From positions 124,001-188,000 of the forward strand of contig NZ_LGYZ01000129.1 of NCBI RefSeq assembly GCF_001310275.1: DNA of 64,000 nt, written 5' to 3'. The notes beneath the pieces are model-generated. The model was not told the origin of the DNA, ran no database searches, and saw nothing but the letters and a program-made list of their open reading frames with translations. Each line of letters starts with the position of its first letter. Position 1 is the stretch's first letter. The stretch comes from Nocardia arizonensis. GTDB lineage: Bacteria; Actinomycetota; Actinomycetes; Mycobacteriales; Mycobacteriaceae. A program made the translations under genes and the position numbers. Positions 54,344 to 62,116 of the stretch are shown piece after piece.

Positions 54344-54762
54344 CGGAGAGTGCCAACCTTCCGAGGCTGGTCTAGAAACGATCGGTATGACCTGGGTGTC
54401 GATCCTCCGACATACCTGGGAAGACTGCGCCGATCGTGCTAGGGCCGGTTGCCGATATCCGCACTACAGGTGTCCTCGCTTCTCGCGTTCGGCCGAACAT
54501 ACGCCTACGTCCCGCCCGCCGAATAGACCCAACCCAGCACCAAAGCCCCGGCCGAGATTTCGGCCGGGGCTTCTTCGTGTCTTCAGCCGGTCTAGTCTCG
54601 AAGCCACGTCATCCACAGTTTGAACAGTTTGTGAACGACCGGATCTCCGGCTCGAACTCGCCCGCGTCGAGGCTCCGCTGCTGCCGGTTACGCGATGCGG
54701 TCATCCAACGACGGTATCAAAGTTTAGCGTTGTCCGAGCATTGTGCGATTCTGTAACGACAA
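54344..54762. other. Non-coding 3' part of the islet
   Basis: No gene is supported here. It contains the terminator at 54543-54572 and AT-richer DNA before the tRNA terminator. A short stretch near 54718 (AGTTTAGCGTTGT) resembles one near 52395 (AGTTCAGCGTTGT) at the other end of the islet, which might be part of a recombination site. Confidence 0.5.
54543..54572 (+). terminator. Terminator after the XRE/ImmA gene
   Basis: Perfect 13-bp arms (54543-54555, 54560-54572) with loop GATT, followed by CTTCGTGTCTT. Confidence 0.75.
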
Positions 54763-54794
54763 AGGTCCTGACCTGTTTCTGCTGGTCAGGACCT
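54763..54794 (-). terminator. Hairpin ending the tRNA-Thr transcript
   Basis: Perfect 11-bp arms (54763-54773, 54784-54794) with a 10-nt loop. Read from the tRNA side it is followed by TTGTCGTT. Confidence 0.6.
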
Positions 54795-54800
54795 GAATGA

Positions 54801-54875
54801 GCCCCCTGTCAGGATTGAACTGACGACCTTTCGCTTACAACAACGACACGGCCTCTACCACCGAGCCCACAGGAC
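54801..54875 (-). pseudogene. Degenerate second tRNA-Thr copy
   Basis: The 3' 39 nt are identical to tRNA-Thr from the anticodon loop to the acceptor stem. The 5' half keeps GCTCGGTGGTAGAG (13 of 14 D-arm positions), but the acceptor and anticodon stems are mispaired and the copy is 75 nt instead of 72. It lies 7 nt after the intact tRNA. It may be a second attachment event or an islet-carried tRNA remnant. Confidence 0.6.
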
Positions 54876-54922
54876 CAAACGGAGCCCCCTGTCAGGATTG
54901 AACTGACGACCTTTCGCTTACA
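54863..54922. repeat. Proximal attachment-like direct repeat
   Basis: 60 bp covering the anticodon-to-3' end of tRNA-Thr and 18-20 bp past it. Matches 52268-52327 with two mismatches. 41 bp of it also occur at 54799-54839. Confidence 0.85.
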
Positions 54923-54954
54923 AGGCGAGTGCTCTACCACTGAGCTAAGGAGGC
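54883..54954 (-). tRNA. tRNA-Thr(TGT)
   Basis: 72 nt on the minus strand form a full cloverleaf. The acceptor is GCCTCCT/AGGGGGC, the D-stem GCTC/GAGC, the anticodon loop CTTGTAA gives TGT, the variable region is AGGTC and the T-arm GTCAG-TTCAATC-CTGAC. One C-A mismatch tops the anticodon stem. The 3' CCA is not fully encoded (TCC follows). Its 3' half is the attachment-site core of the adjacent islet. Confidence 0.95.
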
Positions 54955-55081
54955 GGGTGGCGGGGTTTCCGCGACCGGTTGCACATCATAGCGGGATACG
55001 CCGTCGTCGTGACACTCGGTTTCGGGTGTCACGACGACGGCGCTCGGGCGGTGTTCCCGGCGCAGTATCAGATGCCGGGGA

Positions 55082-55324
55082 TCAGGACTGGGCGCCCTGA
55101 CGGGCAGCGTCGTCGGCGGCCATCGCGTCGCGCAGGCTCTTCGGACGCATATCGGTCCAGTTCTTCTCGACGTACTCGACGCAGGCAGCGCGGCTGTCCT
55201 CACCGAAAACGACTCGCCATCCGGCAGGAACTTCAGCGAAGGCAGGCCACAGGGAGTGCTGTTCCTCGTCGTTGACCAAGACGAAGAAGCGGCCGTCTTC
55301 ATCATCGAAGGGGTTGGTGCTCAA
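55082..55324 (-). CDS. MbtH-like protein
   Basis: This 80-aa protein is an MbtH homologue, with Asn-Pro-Phe-Asp-Asp-Glu-Asp-Gly near the N terminus, Ser-Leu-Trp-Pro near residue 26, Pro-Ala-Gly-Trp and the closing Asn-Trp-Thr-Asp-Met-Arg-Pro-Lys-Ser. MbtH proteins bind and activate adenylation domains of nonribosomal peptide synthetases. No synthetase is in the window, so it must serve one elsewhere. TTG at 55324 is the best start because the family begins Met-Ser-Thr-Asn-Pro and GAGG lies 5 nt before it; GTG at 55330 is possible. Confidence 0.93.
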   Translation of the reverse strand: MSTNPFDDEDGRFFVLVNDEEQHSLWPAFAEVPAGWRVVFGEDSRAACVEYVEKNWTDMRPKSLRDAMAADDAARQGAQS

Positions 55325-55536
55325 TTTCACCTCACTGGGATACTGGCGCGGTATACGGGATCGGCTCTATGGGCCCGTCCGGCGCGGGGGGCGTGCTTGA
55401 AGCACGAACCGTGCGCCGGATGATTCCCGAGCGTTGTGTCGACCCTAGCAAGGGAGACGTTACGCGTAGGCGGTTACCTCGGACGGGCTTCGCCCATGCC
55501 CGATCGGGGCGATGGTCGGTGCCGGTCGGTGCCGTG

Positions 55537-56355
55537 TCAGGCGGCGAAGAATTCGAGGAGGATCTTGTTGACCTCTTCGGGCTTCTCCAGGTAACCGAAA
55601 TGTCCGGTATCGGGAATCTCCTGATAGCGGGCTCCGGGGATGACCTCGGCGACCTCCCGCGACAGGTACGGCGGGATCATTCTGTCATCGGCGAATCCGA
55701 TGGCCAGACACGGGACGGTGATGCCGCGATATGCCTGCACCCGGTCGAAGTCGTGATCCATCCGCCGCTGGGCGCGGATACCCGGCGTGACCGGGCCGCC
55801 GGTGAATTCGAACAGGTCCAGCCAGTCCCGCGCGGCGGCGGGCTGGGCCATCGTGGCGGGCGAGAGGTTCATGACGGCGGTTACCGCGGCCTCGTAGCGG
55901 GGCGGCAGTTTCACCCCGCCGGCATCGAGCTCGTGTTCACCGAGCGACAAGGTCTTCTGGAACTGGTCAAGACGCCCGTGCGCCGCCATGAACACCGCCT
56001 TGCGCACCAGATCCGGCCGCGCCAACGCCAGTTCCTGCGCCACTCGCGCACCCATCGAGGTGCCGACGAGAAGGGCGGGCCCCTCGTCGAGTAGTTCGAT
56101 CAGTCCGGCGGTGTCGGCGACGAGATCCTCGATGGCCATACCGGAGGCCGCCTCGAACGAGGGCGCGATACCCCGGTTGTCGAAGGTGCACACCCGATAG
56201 CCTGCGGCGACGAGGGCGGGCACCTGGTGCAGTTCCCAGACCCGACCCGGACTCCCGGTCCCCATGATCATGACGACCAGCGGCGCCGCGCCCTTGGCCC
56301 GGTCACCCTTGACCTGGTAGTTGAGGGATATTCCGTTCACCGTGGCGAGCGGCAT
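55537..56355 (-). CDS. Alpha/beta-hydrolase
   Basis: The 272-aa alpha/beta-hydrolase has oxyanion-hole region Met-Ile-Met-Gly-Thr-Gly, nucleophile motif Gly-Thr-Ser-Met-Gly, Asp in the strand before the lid, and catalytic His in Asp-Thr-Gly-His-Phe-Gly. It resembles the broad lipase/haloperoxidase/esterase group; the substrate cannot be told. AGGGG precedes the ATG at 56355. It is upstream of mbtH on the same strand, 212 bp away, so a shared role in peptide metabolite release is only a possibility. Confidence 0.85.
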   Translation of the reverse strand: MPLATVNGISLNYQVKGDRAKGAAPLVVMIMGTGSPGRVWELHQVPALVAAGYRVCTFDNRGIAPSFEAASGMAIEDLVADTAGLIELLDEGPALLVGTSMGARVAQELALARPDLVRKAVFMAAHGRLDQFQKTLSLGEHELDAGGVKLPPRYEAAVTAVMNLSPATMAQPAAARDWLDLFEFTGGPVTPGIRAQRRMDHDFDRVQAYRGITVPCLAIGFADDRMIPPYLSREVAEVIPGARYQEIPDTGHFGYLEKPEEVNKILLEFFAA

Positions 56356-56553
56356 TGTCGCCCCTTTCGTGGAGTCGATACCCACCGGGCGACCGCGTCC
56401 TCGGCCGCCCCGGACCTACCAAAGGTATAGGCAGCCGACCCCGGACGCAGTGAACCGGGTGGCTCGAGGCATCCGGGTGAGGCGGGGCGTCACCCGGGGC
56501 ATATACCATTGACTATTCGCACGTACGAGCGTATTGAGCCGGGAGGACTAGCT

Positions 56554-56724
56554 ATGGCCGCGAAGGGTAGCGCGAACGACATCGCGGACGACGACCTGGA
56601 ACCACTCGCCGACGAAACCGCACGCCAGGCCCAGCGCGTCGTCGCGGCCTACGCGGAGGACGCCGACGAGTGCCGGATGCTGCTGTCGATGCTCGGCATC
56701 GGCCCGAACGGACGCGGCGAATAG
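56554..56724 (+). CDS. Small acidic protein of unknown function
   Basis: This 56-aa protein has GGGAGGA 6 nt before its ATG, a strong ribosome binding site, and GC-rich third positions. It is acidic (Asp-Ile-Ala-Asp-Asp-Asp-Asp-Leu-Glu-Pro) with a predicted C-terminal amphipathic helix (Glu-Cys-Arg-Met-Leu-Leu-Ser-Met-Leu-Gly). It lies ahead of otsA with a 158-bp gap. No family is recognised. Confidence 0.65.
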   Translation: MAAKGSANDIADDDLEPLADETARQAQRVVAAYAEDADECRMLLSMLGIGPNGRGE

Positions 56725-56882
56725 ATCCCCCACCGATCCCTCGACGACAACGGCGCCGTCGACCTGACGACACGACAACTCCAGACCGGAATCAGCGACG
56801 CCCACCGCGCGGCGGGCGTCGGTCCCCGGAGGCGGTCGCCCGAGCAGCGCCGCGCCGCCGCCGATCGAACAAGGATGCGTGA

Positions 56883-58457
56883 GTGGACCAGATGACCGAC
56901 CAGCCGTCCGACGACTCCGAACTCGCCCGGATCGACGATCCCACAGTGGATTCGTACGATTCGGGCGGCACGATCGAAACAGATGGGGGCGGTTCCGGTT
57001 TCGTTGTCGTAGCCAATCGGCTGCCCGTCGATCTCGACCGACGTCCCGACGGGACGACGCGCTGGAAACGCAGTCCGGGCGGTCTGGTGACCGCGCTGGA
57101 ACCGGTGTTACGCAACAACAAGGGCGCCTGGGTGGGTTGGGCGGGAGTGCCCGACGTCGATATCGATCCGATGATCGAGGACGGCCTCGAACTGCATCCG
57201 GTGCAGCTCTCGGCCCAGGAAGTCGCGGACTACTACGAGGGTTTCTCCAACGGCACGCTGTGGCCGCTCTACCACGATGTCATCGTCCGTCCGACCTATG
57301 ACCGGGAGTGGTGGACCGCCTACGTGACGGTGAACCGGCGTTTCGCCGAGGCGACGGCCAAGGTGGCCGCCGAGGGCGCCACCGTCTGGGTGCAGGACTA
57401 CCAGTTGCAGCTGGTGCCGAAGATGCTGCGAATGCTGCGCCCGGATCTGACCATCGGCTTCTTCCTGCACATTCCGTTCCCGCCGGTCGAGTTGTTCATG
57501 CAGATGCCTTGGCGGACCGAGATCATCGAGGGTCTGCTCGGCGCGGATCTCATCGGCTTCCACCTGCCCGGCGGCGCGCAGAACTTCCTATATCTGGCCA
57601 GAAGGCTTGCGGGGCAGCCGACTTCGCGCGGCTCCGTCGGCGTGCGGGTGAAACTCGGTGTGGTGCAGGTTGGTTTCCGCTCCGTGCGGGTCGGCGCGTT
57701 CCCCATCTCCATCGCCTCGGCGGAGATGGACGAGAACTCACGCCGCCGGTCGGTGCGCGAGCGCGCCGCGAAAATCCGTGCCGAACTGGGCAATCCGAAG
57801 AATGTTCTACTCGGCGTCGATCGCCTCGACTACACCAAGGGCATCGACATCCGCCTCAACGCGCTCGAGGAGCTCCTCCTCGAGGGTCGGGTCGATCCGA
57901 CCGAGACCGTCATGGTGCAGTTGGCGACCCCGAGCCGCGAACGGGTCGAGAGCTACAAGCAGATGCGCGGCGATATCGAACGTCAGGTTGGTCGCATCAA
58001 CGGCGAATTCGCCCGCGTCGGCTTCCCGGTCGTGCACTACCTGCACCGTCCGATTCCGCGCGAGGAGCTGATCGCGTTCTTCGTCGCCGCCGATGTCATG
58101 TTGGTGACCCCGCTGCGCGACGGCATGAACCTGGTCGCCAAGGAGTACGTGGCCTGCCACAGCGGCCTCAACGGCGCACTGGTGCTGAGCGAATTCACCG
58201 GCGCGGCAGCGGAATTGCGTCAGGCGTACCTGTGCAATCCGCACGATCTGGACAGTGTGAAGGATGCGGTGGTCTCCGCGCTCGAGGACGACCGCGACAC
58301 CAAGCGGCGCCGGATGCGCTCGCTGCGGCGTCAGGTGCTCACCCACGACGTCGATCGCTGGGCGCGCGCCTTCCTCGAGGCTCTGGCCCAGGATCAGGTC
58401 GCGGGCAGTGCCCTGCTCACCGACGACGACGTCTATCCCGAGTCGCCGCGCCGCTGA
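56883..58457 (+). CDS. otsA: Trehalose-6-phosphate synthase
   Basis: OtsA (524 aa) is a GT20 enzyme joining UDP- or ADP-glucose and glucose 6-phosphate. After a 40-residue acidic N terminus it shows Ala-Asn-Arg-Leu-Pro-Val, Gly-Gly-Leu-Val-Thr-Ala-Leu, the donor site Val-Asp-Arg-Leu-Asp-Tyr-Thr-Lys-Gly and the late Arg-Asp-Gly-Met-Asn-Leu-Val-Ala-Lys-Glu. Trehalose is central to mycolic acid transfer and stress tolerance in these bacteria. otsB is not adjacent. The start is GTG at 56883; an ATG nine bases later is the alternative. Confidence 0.95.
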   Translation: MDQMTDQPSDDSELARIDDPTVDSYDSGGTIETDGGGSGFVVVANRLPVDLDRRPDGTTRWKRSPGGLVTALEPVLRNNKGAWVGWAGVPDVDIDPMIEDGLELHPVQLSAQEVADYYEGFSNGTLWPLYHDVIVRPTYDREWWTAYVTVNRRFAEATAKVAAEGATVWVQDYQLQLVPKMLRMLRPDLTIGFFLHIPFPPVELFMQMPWRTEIIEGLLGADLIGFHLPGGAQNFLYLARRLAGQPTSRGSVGVRVKLGVVQVGFRSVRVGAFPISIASAEMDENSRRRSVRERAAKIRAELGNPKNVLLGVDRLDYTKGIDIRLNALEELLLEGRVDPTETVMVQLATPSRERVESYKQMRGDIERQVGRINGEFARVGFPVVHYLHRPIPREELIAFFVAADVMLVTPLRDGMNLVAKEYVACHSGLNGALVLSEFTGAAAELRQAYLCNPHDLDSVKDAVVSALEDDRDTKRRRMRSLRRQVLTHDVDRWARAFLEALAQDQVAGSALLTDDDVYPESPRR

Positions 58458-58549
58458 ACCGCCCCGGGCCGCGTCCGCGACGGGCGCGGTCCCAGCGGGT
58501 TCACAGCAATCACCCAGGATAGGGCCGGCGGCCTCCCAGATCCCCGGCA

Positions 58550-58555
58550 CAGGAT
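58550..58555 (+). promoter_or_regulatory. -10 box of leaderless phoP
   Basis: CAGGAT ends 7 nt before the ATG at 58563. It departs from the TANNNT form at the first base, so the call rests on spacing. Confidence 0.45.
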
Positions 58556-58562
58556 GGAAGCT

Positions 58563-59288
58563 ATGACTGGTGGGCCCGCGCAACAGGCACCCGAGGCGAG
58601 GGTGCTGGTGGTGGACGACGAGCCGATGATCGTCGAACTGCTCTCGGTGAGCCTGCGCTACCAGGGCTTCGAGGTGCAGACCGCCGCCGACGGCGCCCAG
58701 GCGCTCGACCGGGCGCGCGCTTTCCGCCCGCAGGCGCTCATCGTGGACGTGATGATGCCCGGTATGGACGGGTTCGGTCTGCTGCGCCGCCTGCGCGCCG
58801 ACGGCATCGACGCGCCCGTGCTGTTCCTGACCGCGCGCGACGAGGTCCAGGACAAGGTCGCGGGCCTGACGCTCGGCGCGGACGACTACATCACCAAGCC
58901 CTTCAGCCTGGAGGAGGTGGTGGCCCGGCTGCGCGTGGTGCTGCGGCGCGCGGGCCACGCCCGGCCCGCGCCGACGACCTCGCGCCTGCGCTTCGAGGAC
59001 ATCGAACTCGATGACGACACACACGAGGTGTGGAAGGCGGGCGAACCGGTCGCGCTCTCGCCCACCGAATTCACCCTGCTGCGGTATTTCATGGTCAACG
59101 CGGGCACGGTGCTGAGCAAACCGCGCATCCTCGACCACGTGTGGCGCTACGACTTCGGCGGCGAGGTCGGCGTGGTGGAGACCTATGTGTCGTATCTGCG
59201 CAAGAAGGTCGACACCGAGCAGCGGCTGATCCACACCCTGCGCGGGGTCGGTTACGTCATGCGCGCGAGCCGCCCGGCCGGACAGTGA
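58563..59288 (+). CDS. phoP: Two-component response regulator PhoP
   Basis: The 241-aa OmpR-type regulator has a receiver domain with phospho-acceptor Asp62 (Ile-Val-Asp-Val-Met-Met-Pro) and Thr-Lys-Pro-Phe-Ser, and a winged-helix DNA-binding domain (Trp-Arg-Tyr-Asp-Phe-Gly-Gly, Val-Glu-Thr-Tyr-Val-Ser-Tyr-Leu-Arg). From memory it is close to mycobacterial PhoP throughout, including Glu-Leu-Leu-Ser-Val-Ser-Leu and Arg-Leu-Arg-Ala-Asp-Gly-Ile-Asp-Ala-Pro. In M. tuberculosis PhoP controls lipid, acid and hypoxia genes. Its TGA overlaps the phoR GTG. Confidence 0.9.
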   Translation: MTGGPAQQAPEARVLVVDDEPMIVELLSVSLRYQGFEVQTAADGAQALDRARAFRPQALIVDVMMPGMDGFGLLRRLRADGIDAPVLFLTARDEVQDKVAGLTLGADDYITKPFSLEEVVARLRVVLRRAGHARPAPTTSRLRFEDIELDDDTHEVWKAGEPVALSPTEFTLLRYFMVNAGTVLSKPRILDHVWRYDFGGEVGVVETYVSYLRKKVDTEQRLIHTLRGVGYVMRASRPAGQ

Positions 59289-60799
59289 TCGCGGCCCGCA
59301 CCCCCGCCAAGCCGCGCGGCCGGTCCGGGCGGGTCTGGGAGCGGGTGCGCCGGTTTCCGGCCACGGTGCCATTGCGGGTCACGCTGGTGCTGGCGCTGGT
59401 GGCGCTGTCGGGACTCGGCCTGCTCATCTCGGGAACCCTGGTGACCTCGGGTCTGGAGCAGTCCCTGACCAGCCGCACCGATCAGCAGTTGCGCGAGGCC
59501 GCGCTGGAGTGGTCGCGGCGGATGCGAATGCCCGCACCGCCCGCACCGCCCGTTCCCGACGCGCGCCATTCCCCGAGCCAGTTCTACGTGCTGGCCGAGA
59601 ACAGTGAGAATTCGACGCGGGTACAGATCCCGGCATTCGGCGTGCAGGCCGAACCGGAACTGCCCGCACCGCCGGAGGCCGACGGGACGAATTCGCCGAT
59701 CCTGGTGGGCGGCCCGACCACGGTGGGCTCGGTGGGCGACGCGACGGTCCAGTGGCGGGCGCTGTCGCTGCGCACCCGGGAGGGCGTGACGACGGTGGCG
59801 CTGCCGCTGACCCAGAACAACGACACCGTGCACCGGCTGGTCATCCTGCAAATCGTGGTGGGTCTGGCGGTGTTGTGCATTCTGGCGGTGGCCGCCTATT
59901 TCGCGATCATGAGCAGTCTGCGTCCGCTGCGGCGGGTGGAGAACATCGCCGCCGCGATCGCCCGCGGCGACCTGCACCGCCGGGTCCCGGTGCGCGGCAC
60001 CAATACCGAGGTGGACCGGCTCTCGCGCTCGCTCAACGGCATGCTGGCCCAGATCCAGGCCGCGTTCAAGGCCACCGAGGAGTCCGAGGCGTCGGCGCGG
60101 CAGTCGGAGGCGAGAATGCGCCGCTTCGTCGCCGACGCAAGTCACGAACTTCGCACGCCGCTGACCACCATCCGTGGTTTCGCCGAGTTGTACCGGCAGG
60201 GCGCGAACGCCGACCCGGCCATGTTCATGGACCGCATCGAACGCGAGGCCCAGCGCATGGGTCTGCTGGTGGAGGATCTGCTGATGCTCGCCCGCCTCGA
60301 TGCCCAGCGCCCGCTCGAGCGCGGTCCGGTCGATCTGCTCGCCCTCGCCAGCGACGCCGTGCACAATGCCCGCGCGGTGGCCGCGGCGGCGGCCAAGGAC
60401 GGATCGGTGCGTTCCATCGAATTGGAGGTGTGCTCCGGCGAGGGCACCCTCGAGGTGTCCGGTGATGCCGAACGACTGCGTCAGATACTCGCGAACCTCG
60501 TCAACAACGCGCTGACCCACACACCCGCTGACGCGGCGGTCACCGTTCGCCTGACACCCGACGCGGACGAGGTGCGCCTCGATGTCGCCGATACCGGTCC
60601 CGGCCTGCCGCCGGACGAGGCCGCGCGGGTATTCGAACGCTTCTACCGCACCGACACCTCACGCACCCGCGCCAGCGGCGGCACGGGTCTCGGACTGTCG
60701 ATTGTGCAGGCGCTGGTCACCGCGCACGGCGGCACGGTCACGGTCGACAGTGTCGAGGGTGTCGGCACGACCTTCACCGTTCGCCTGCCGCGGACCTGA
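59285..60799 (+). CDS. phoR: Sensor histidine kinase PhoR
   Basis: The 504-aa kinase has transmembrane helices near residues 29-52 and 184-206, with a Pro-rich extracytoplasmic sensor between them. A HAMP segment follows. The phospho-acceptor His287 is in Asp-Ala-Ser-His-Glu-Leu-Arg-Thr-Pro. The ATPase domain has Asn-Leu-Val-Asn-Asn-Ala, Asp-Thr-Gly-Pro-Gly-Leu and Gly-Gly-Thr-Gly-Leu-Gly-Leu. The GTG at 59285 overlaps the phoP stop (GTGA). It ends 1 nt before the convergent mce-associated gene. Confidence 0.9.
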   Translation: MIAARTPAKPRGRSGRVWERVRRFPATVPLRVTLVLALVALSGLGLLISGTLVTSGLEQSLTSRTDQQLREAALEWSRRMRMPAPPAPPVPDARHSPSQFYVLAENSENSTRVQIPAFGVQAEPELPAPPEADGTNSPILVGGPTTVGSVGDATVQWRALSLRTREGVTTVALPLTQNNDTVHRLVILQIVVGLAVLCILAVAAYFAIMSSLRPLRRVENIAAAIARGDLHRRVPVRGTNTEVDRLSRSLNGMLAQIQAAFKATEESEASARQSEARMRRFVADASHELRTPLTTIRGFAELYRQGANADPAMFMDRIEREAQRMGLLVEDLLMLARLDAQRPLERGPVDLLALASDAVHNARAVAAAAAKDGSVRSIELEVCSGEGTLEVSGDAERLRQILANLVNNALTHTPADAAVTVRLTPDADEVRLDVADTGPGLPPDEAARVFERFYRTDTSRTRASGGTGLGLSIVQALVTAHGGTVTVDSVEGVGTTFTVRLPRT

Positions 60800-60800
60800 C

Positions 60801-61298
60801 TCAGACCGGGTTGACCGAGTCCACCAGCCAGCGGTCGCCCGATTTGTTCAGCGTGACCCGCACCCGGCTGCCGGTGGTGGTGCCCTGCGGACTGTCCTTG
60901 CTGGTGGTGACCTGGTTGAGGAACAGCAGCACCACCGCGTGATCCCGCTCCGCCTCCACCACGCCGCCTGCCTGGGTGGTGGCCTTGACGGTGAGCTGCT
61001 TCTCCTTGGCCCCCGGCGCGATGGCCTGGGTGATCAGCTCGAGGTAGTCCTCGCGGAAGCTCGGCGACAGATTGTCCGCGGCCTTGGGGAGTTCGCTGTC
61101 CACGGTGCCGTAGTCGTAGGTGAACATGGCCGAGACCGTGTGGTCGGCGGCGGCCACCGCCTCGGTGCGCGCGGTCTCGGCCGCGTCGATCCTCATATAC
61201 CGCCATCCGCACACGCCCATGACGATCACCGCGGCCAGGAAGATCGCCCCGGCCACACCCGCCGCGATCCGGCCGCGCGTGCCTCGCAGAACACTCAT
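60801..61298 (-). CDS. Mce-associated membrane protein
   Basis: The 165-aa protein has a short cytoplasmic N terminus, one transmembrane helix (about 11-32) and an extracytoplasmic Mam-type domain ending Arg-Trp-Leu-Val-Asp-Ser-Val-Asn-Pro-Val, the classic Mas tail. In mycobacteria such proteins stabilise Mce lipid/sterol importers. It is last in the operon and overlaps the preceding gene by 4 nt. Confidence 0.9.
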   Translation of the reverse strand: MSVLRGTRGRIAAGVAGAIFLAAVIVMGVCGWRYMRIDAAETARTEAVAAADHTVSAMFTYDYGTVDSELPKAADNLSPSFREDYLELITQAIAPGAKEKQLTVKATTQAGGVVEAERDHAVVLLFLNQVTTSKDSPQGTTTGSRVRVTLNKSGDRWLVDSVNPV

Positions 61299-62116
61299 GC
61301 CACGAACTCCACTTTCGATGCCGTCAGCTCGCCGTTGGACCGGGTCACGGTGACCCGGAAACGGTAGTAGCGGGTCTGCGGTTCGGCCTGACCGGCATTG
61401 GTCAGCGTCTGCTTGGCCGCGACGAGCACTTGCGCGGAGTCGTCGTCGTCGCTCTGGATGGCGGCCTCGACGACCTCGCCGTTGGAGACCACCTTGGCCT
61501 GCTGCACGATGCTCATGAACGGGTCGACGCGGCCGTCGAATTCACTCTTGAACTGTCCCGAGGCCAGCGACAGGATGCGGTCGATGTCCTCCTTGGCCGA
61601 ATCGGCCCGGATCGTGGTGAGGTTCAGCACCGCTTGCCGGGCGGTCTGCACGTATTCGCCGCGGCGTTCGTCGCGATGATCGGCCGAACGCACCGCGAGG
61701 ACGGATACGACCGCACCCGCTACCGCGCCGATGACCAGCACGATCGCGGCGGCCGCGAGCAGAATCCGGCCGACGGAGCGCTTCGCGCCGGACTCGTTGC
61801 CGACCGGTGCGGCGTATTTTCGCGCCGACGCAGGCTCGCCGGCGTCCCGCGGTTCGGATTTCGAGATGTCCACCGTCGGGGCGGCGGGGATCGCGGTCGC
61901 GGCGTCGCCGTCGACCCGCACCGTGTCGGCCTCGCCCGTCCCGGTCGTCGGCGCCGCGGCAGCGGACTTGACTGCGTCGGACTTGGCGGCGTCGGACTTG
62001 GCGACGGCGACGTAGGCGGGCTGTTTCTCGGCTCCGGCGGACTCCTCCACCGGAGGGCCGACCGATCGCACCGCACGACGGCGCGTGCGGTGATTATCGT
62101 CGTTGATATCACTCAT
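61295..62116 (-). CDS. Mce-associated membrane protein with long cytoplasmic tail
   Basis: The 273-aa protein has about 110 disordered N-terminal residues, including a small Ala-Lys-Ser-Asp repeat (tandem in the DNA near 61970-62010), then one transmembrane helix (about 117-142) and a Mam-type extracytoplasmic domain. It starts in the stop of mceF (ATGA) and overlaps the next gene similarly. Confidence 0.88.
   Translation of the reverse strand: MSDINDDNHRTRRRAVRSVGPPVEESAGAEKQPAYVAVAKSDAAKSDAVKSAAAAPTTGTGEADTVRVDGDAATAIPAAPTVDISKSEPRDAGEPASARKYAAPVGNESGAKRSVGRILLAAAAIVLVIGAVAGAVVSVLAVRSADHRDERRGEYVQTARQAVLNLTTIRADSAKEDIDRILSLASGQFKSEFDGRVDPFMSIVQQAKVVSNGEVVEAAIQSDDDDSAQVLVAAKQTLTNAGQAEPQTRYYRFRVTVTRSNGELTASKVEFVA

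Larger units (their letters stand above)
52268..54922. mobile_element. tRNA-Thr islet bounded by a 60-bp direct repeat
   Basis: A 60-bp sequence at 54863-54922, made of the 3' half of tRNA-Thr from the anticodon plus 18 bp beyond it, is repeated at 52268-52327 with two mismatches. The segment between them (2.6 kb) has the form of an integrated element in a tRNA gene. It carries only two protein genes (an unknown protein and an XRE/ImmA-type regulator), a terminator and a degenerate extra tRNA copy. There is no integrase, relaxase or replication gene, so it is a satellite, a decayed island, or mobilised in trans. Confidence 0.75.

Noticed and set aside
52268..54922. Complete prophage or ICE
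   Set aside because: The region is too short and has no integrase, structural, replication or transfer genes.
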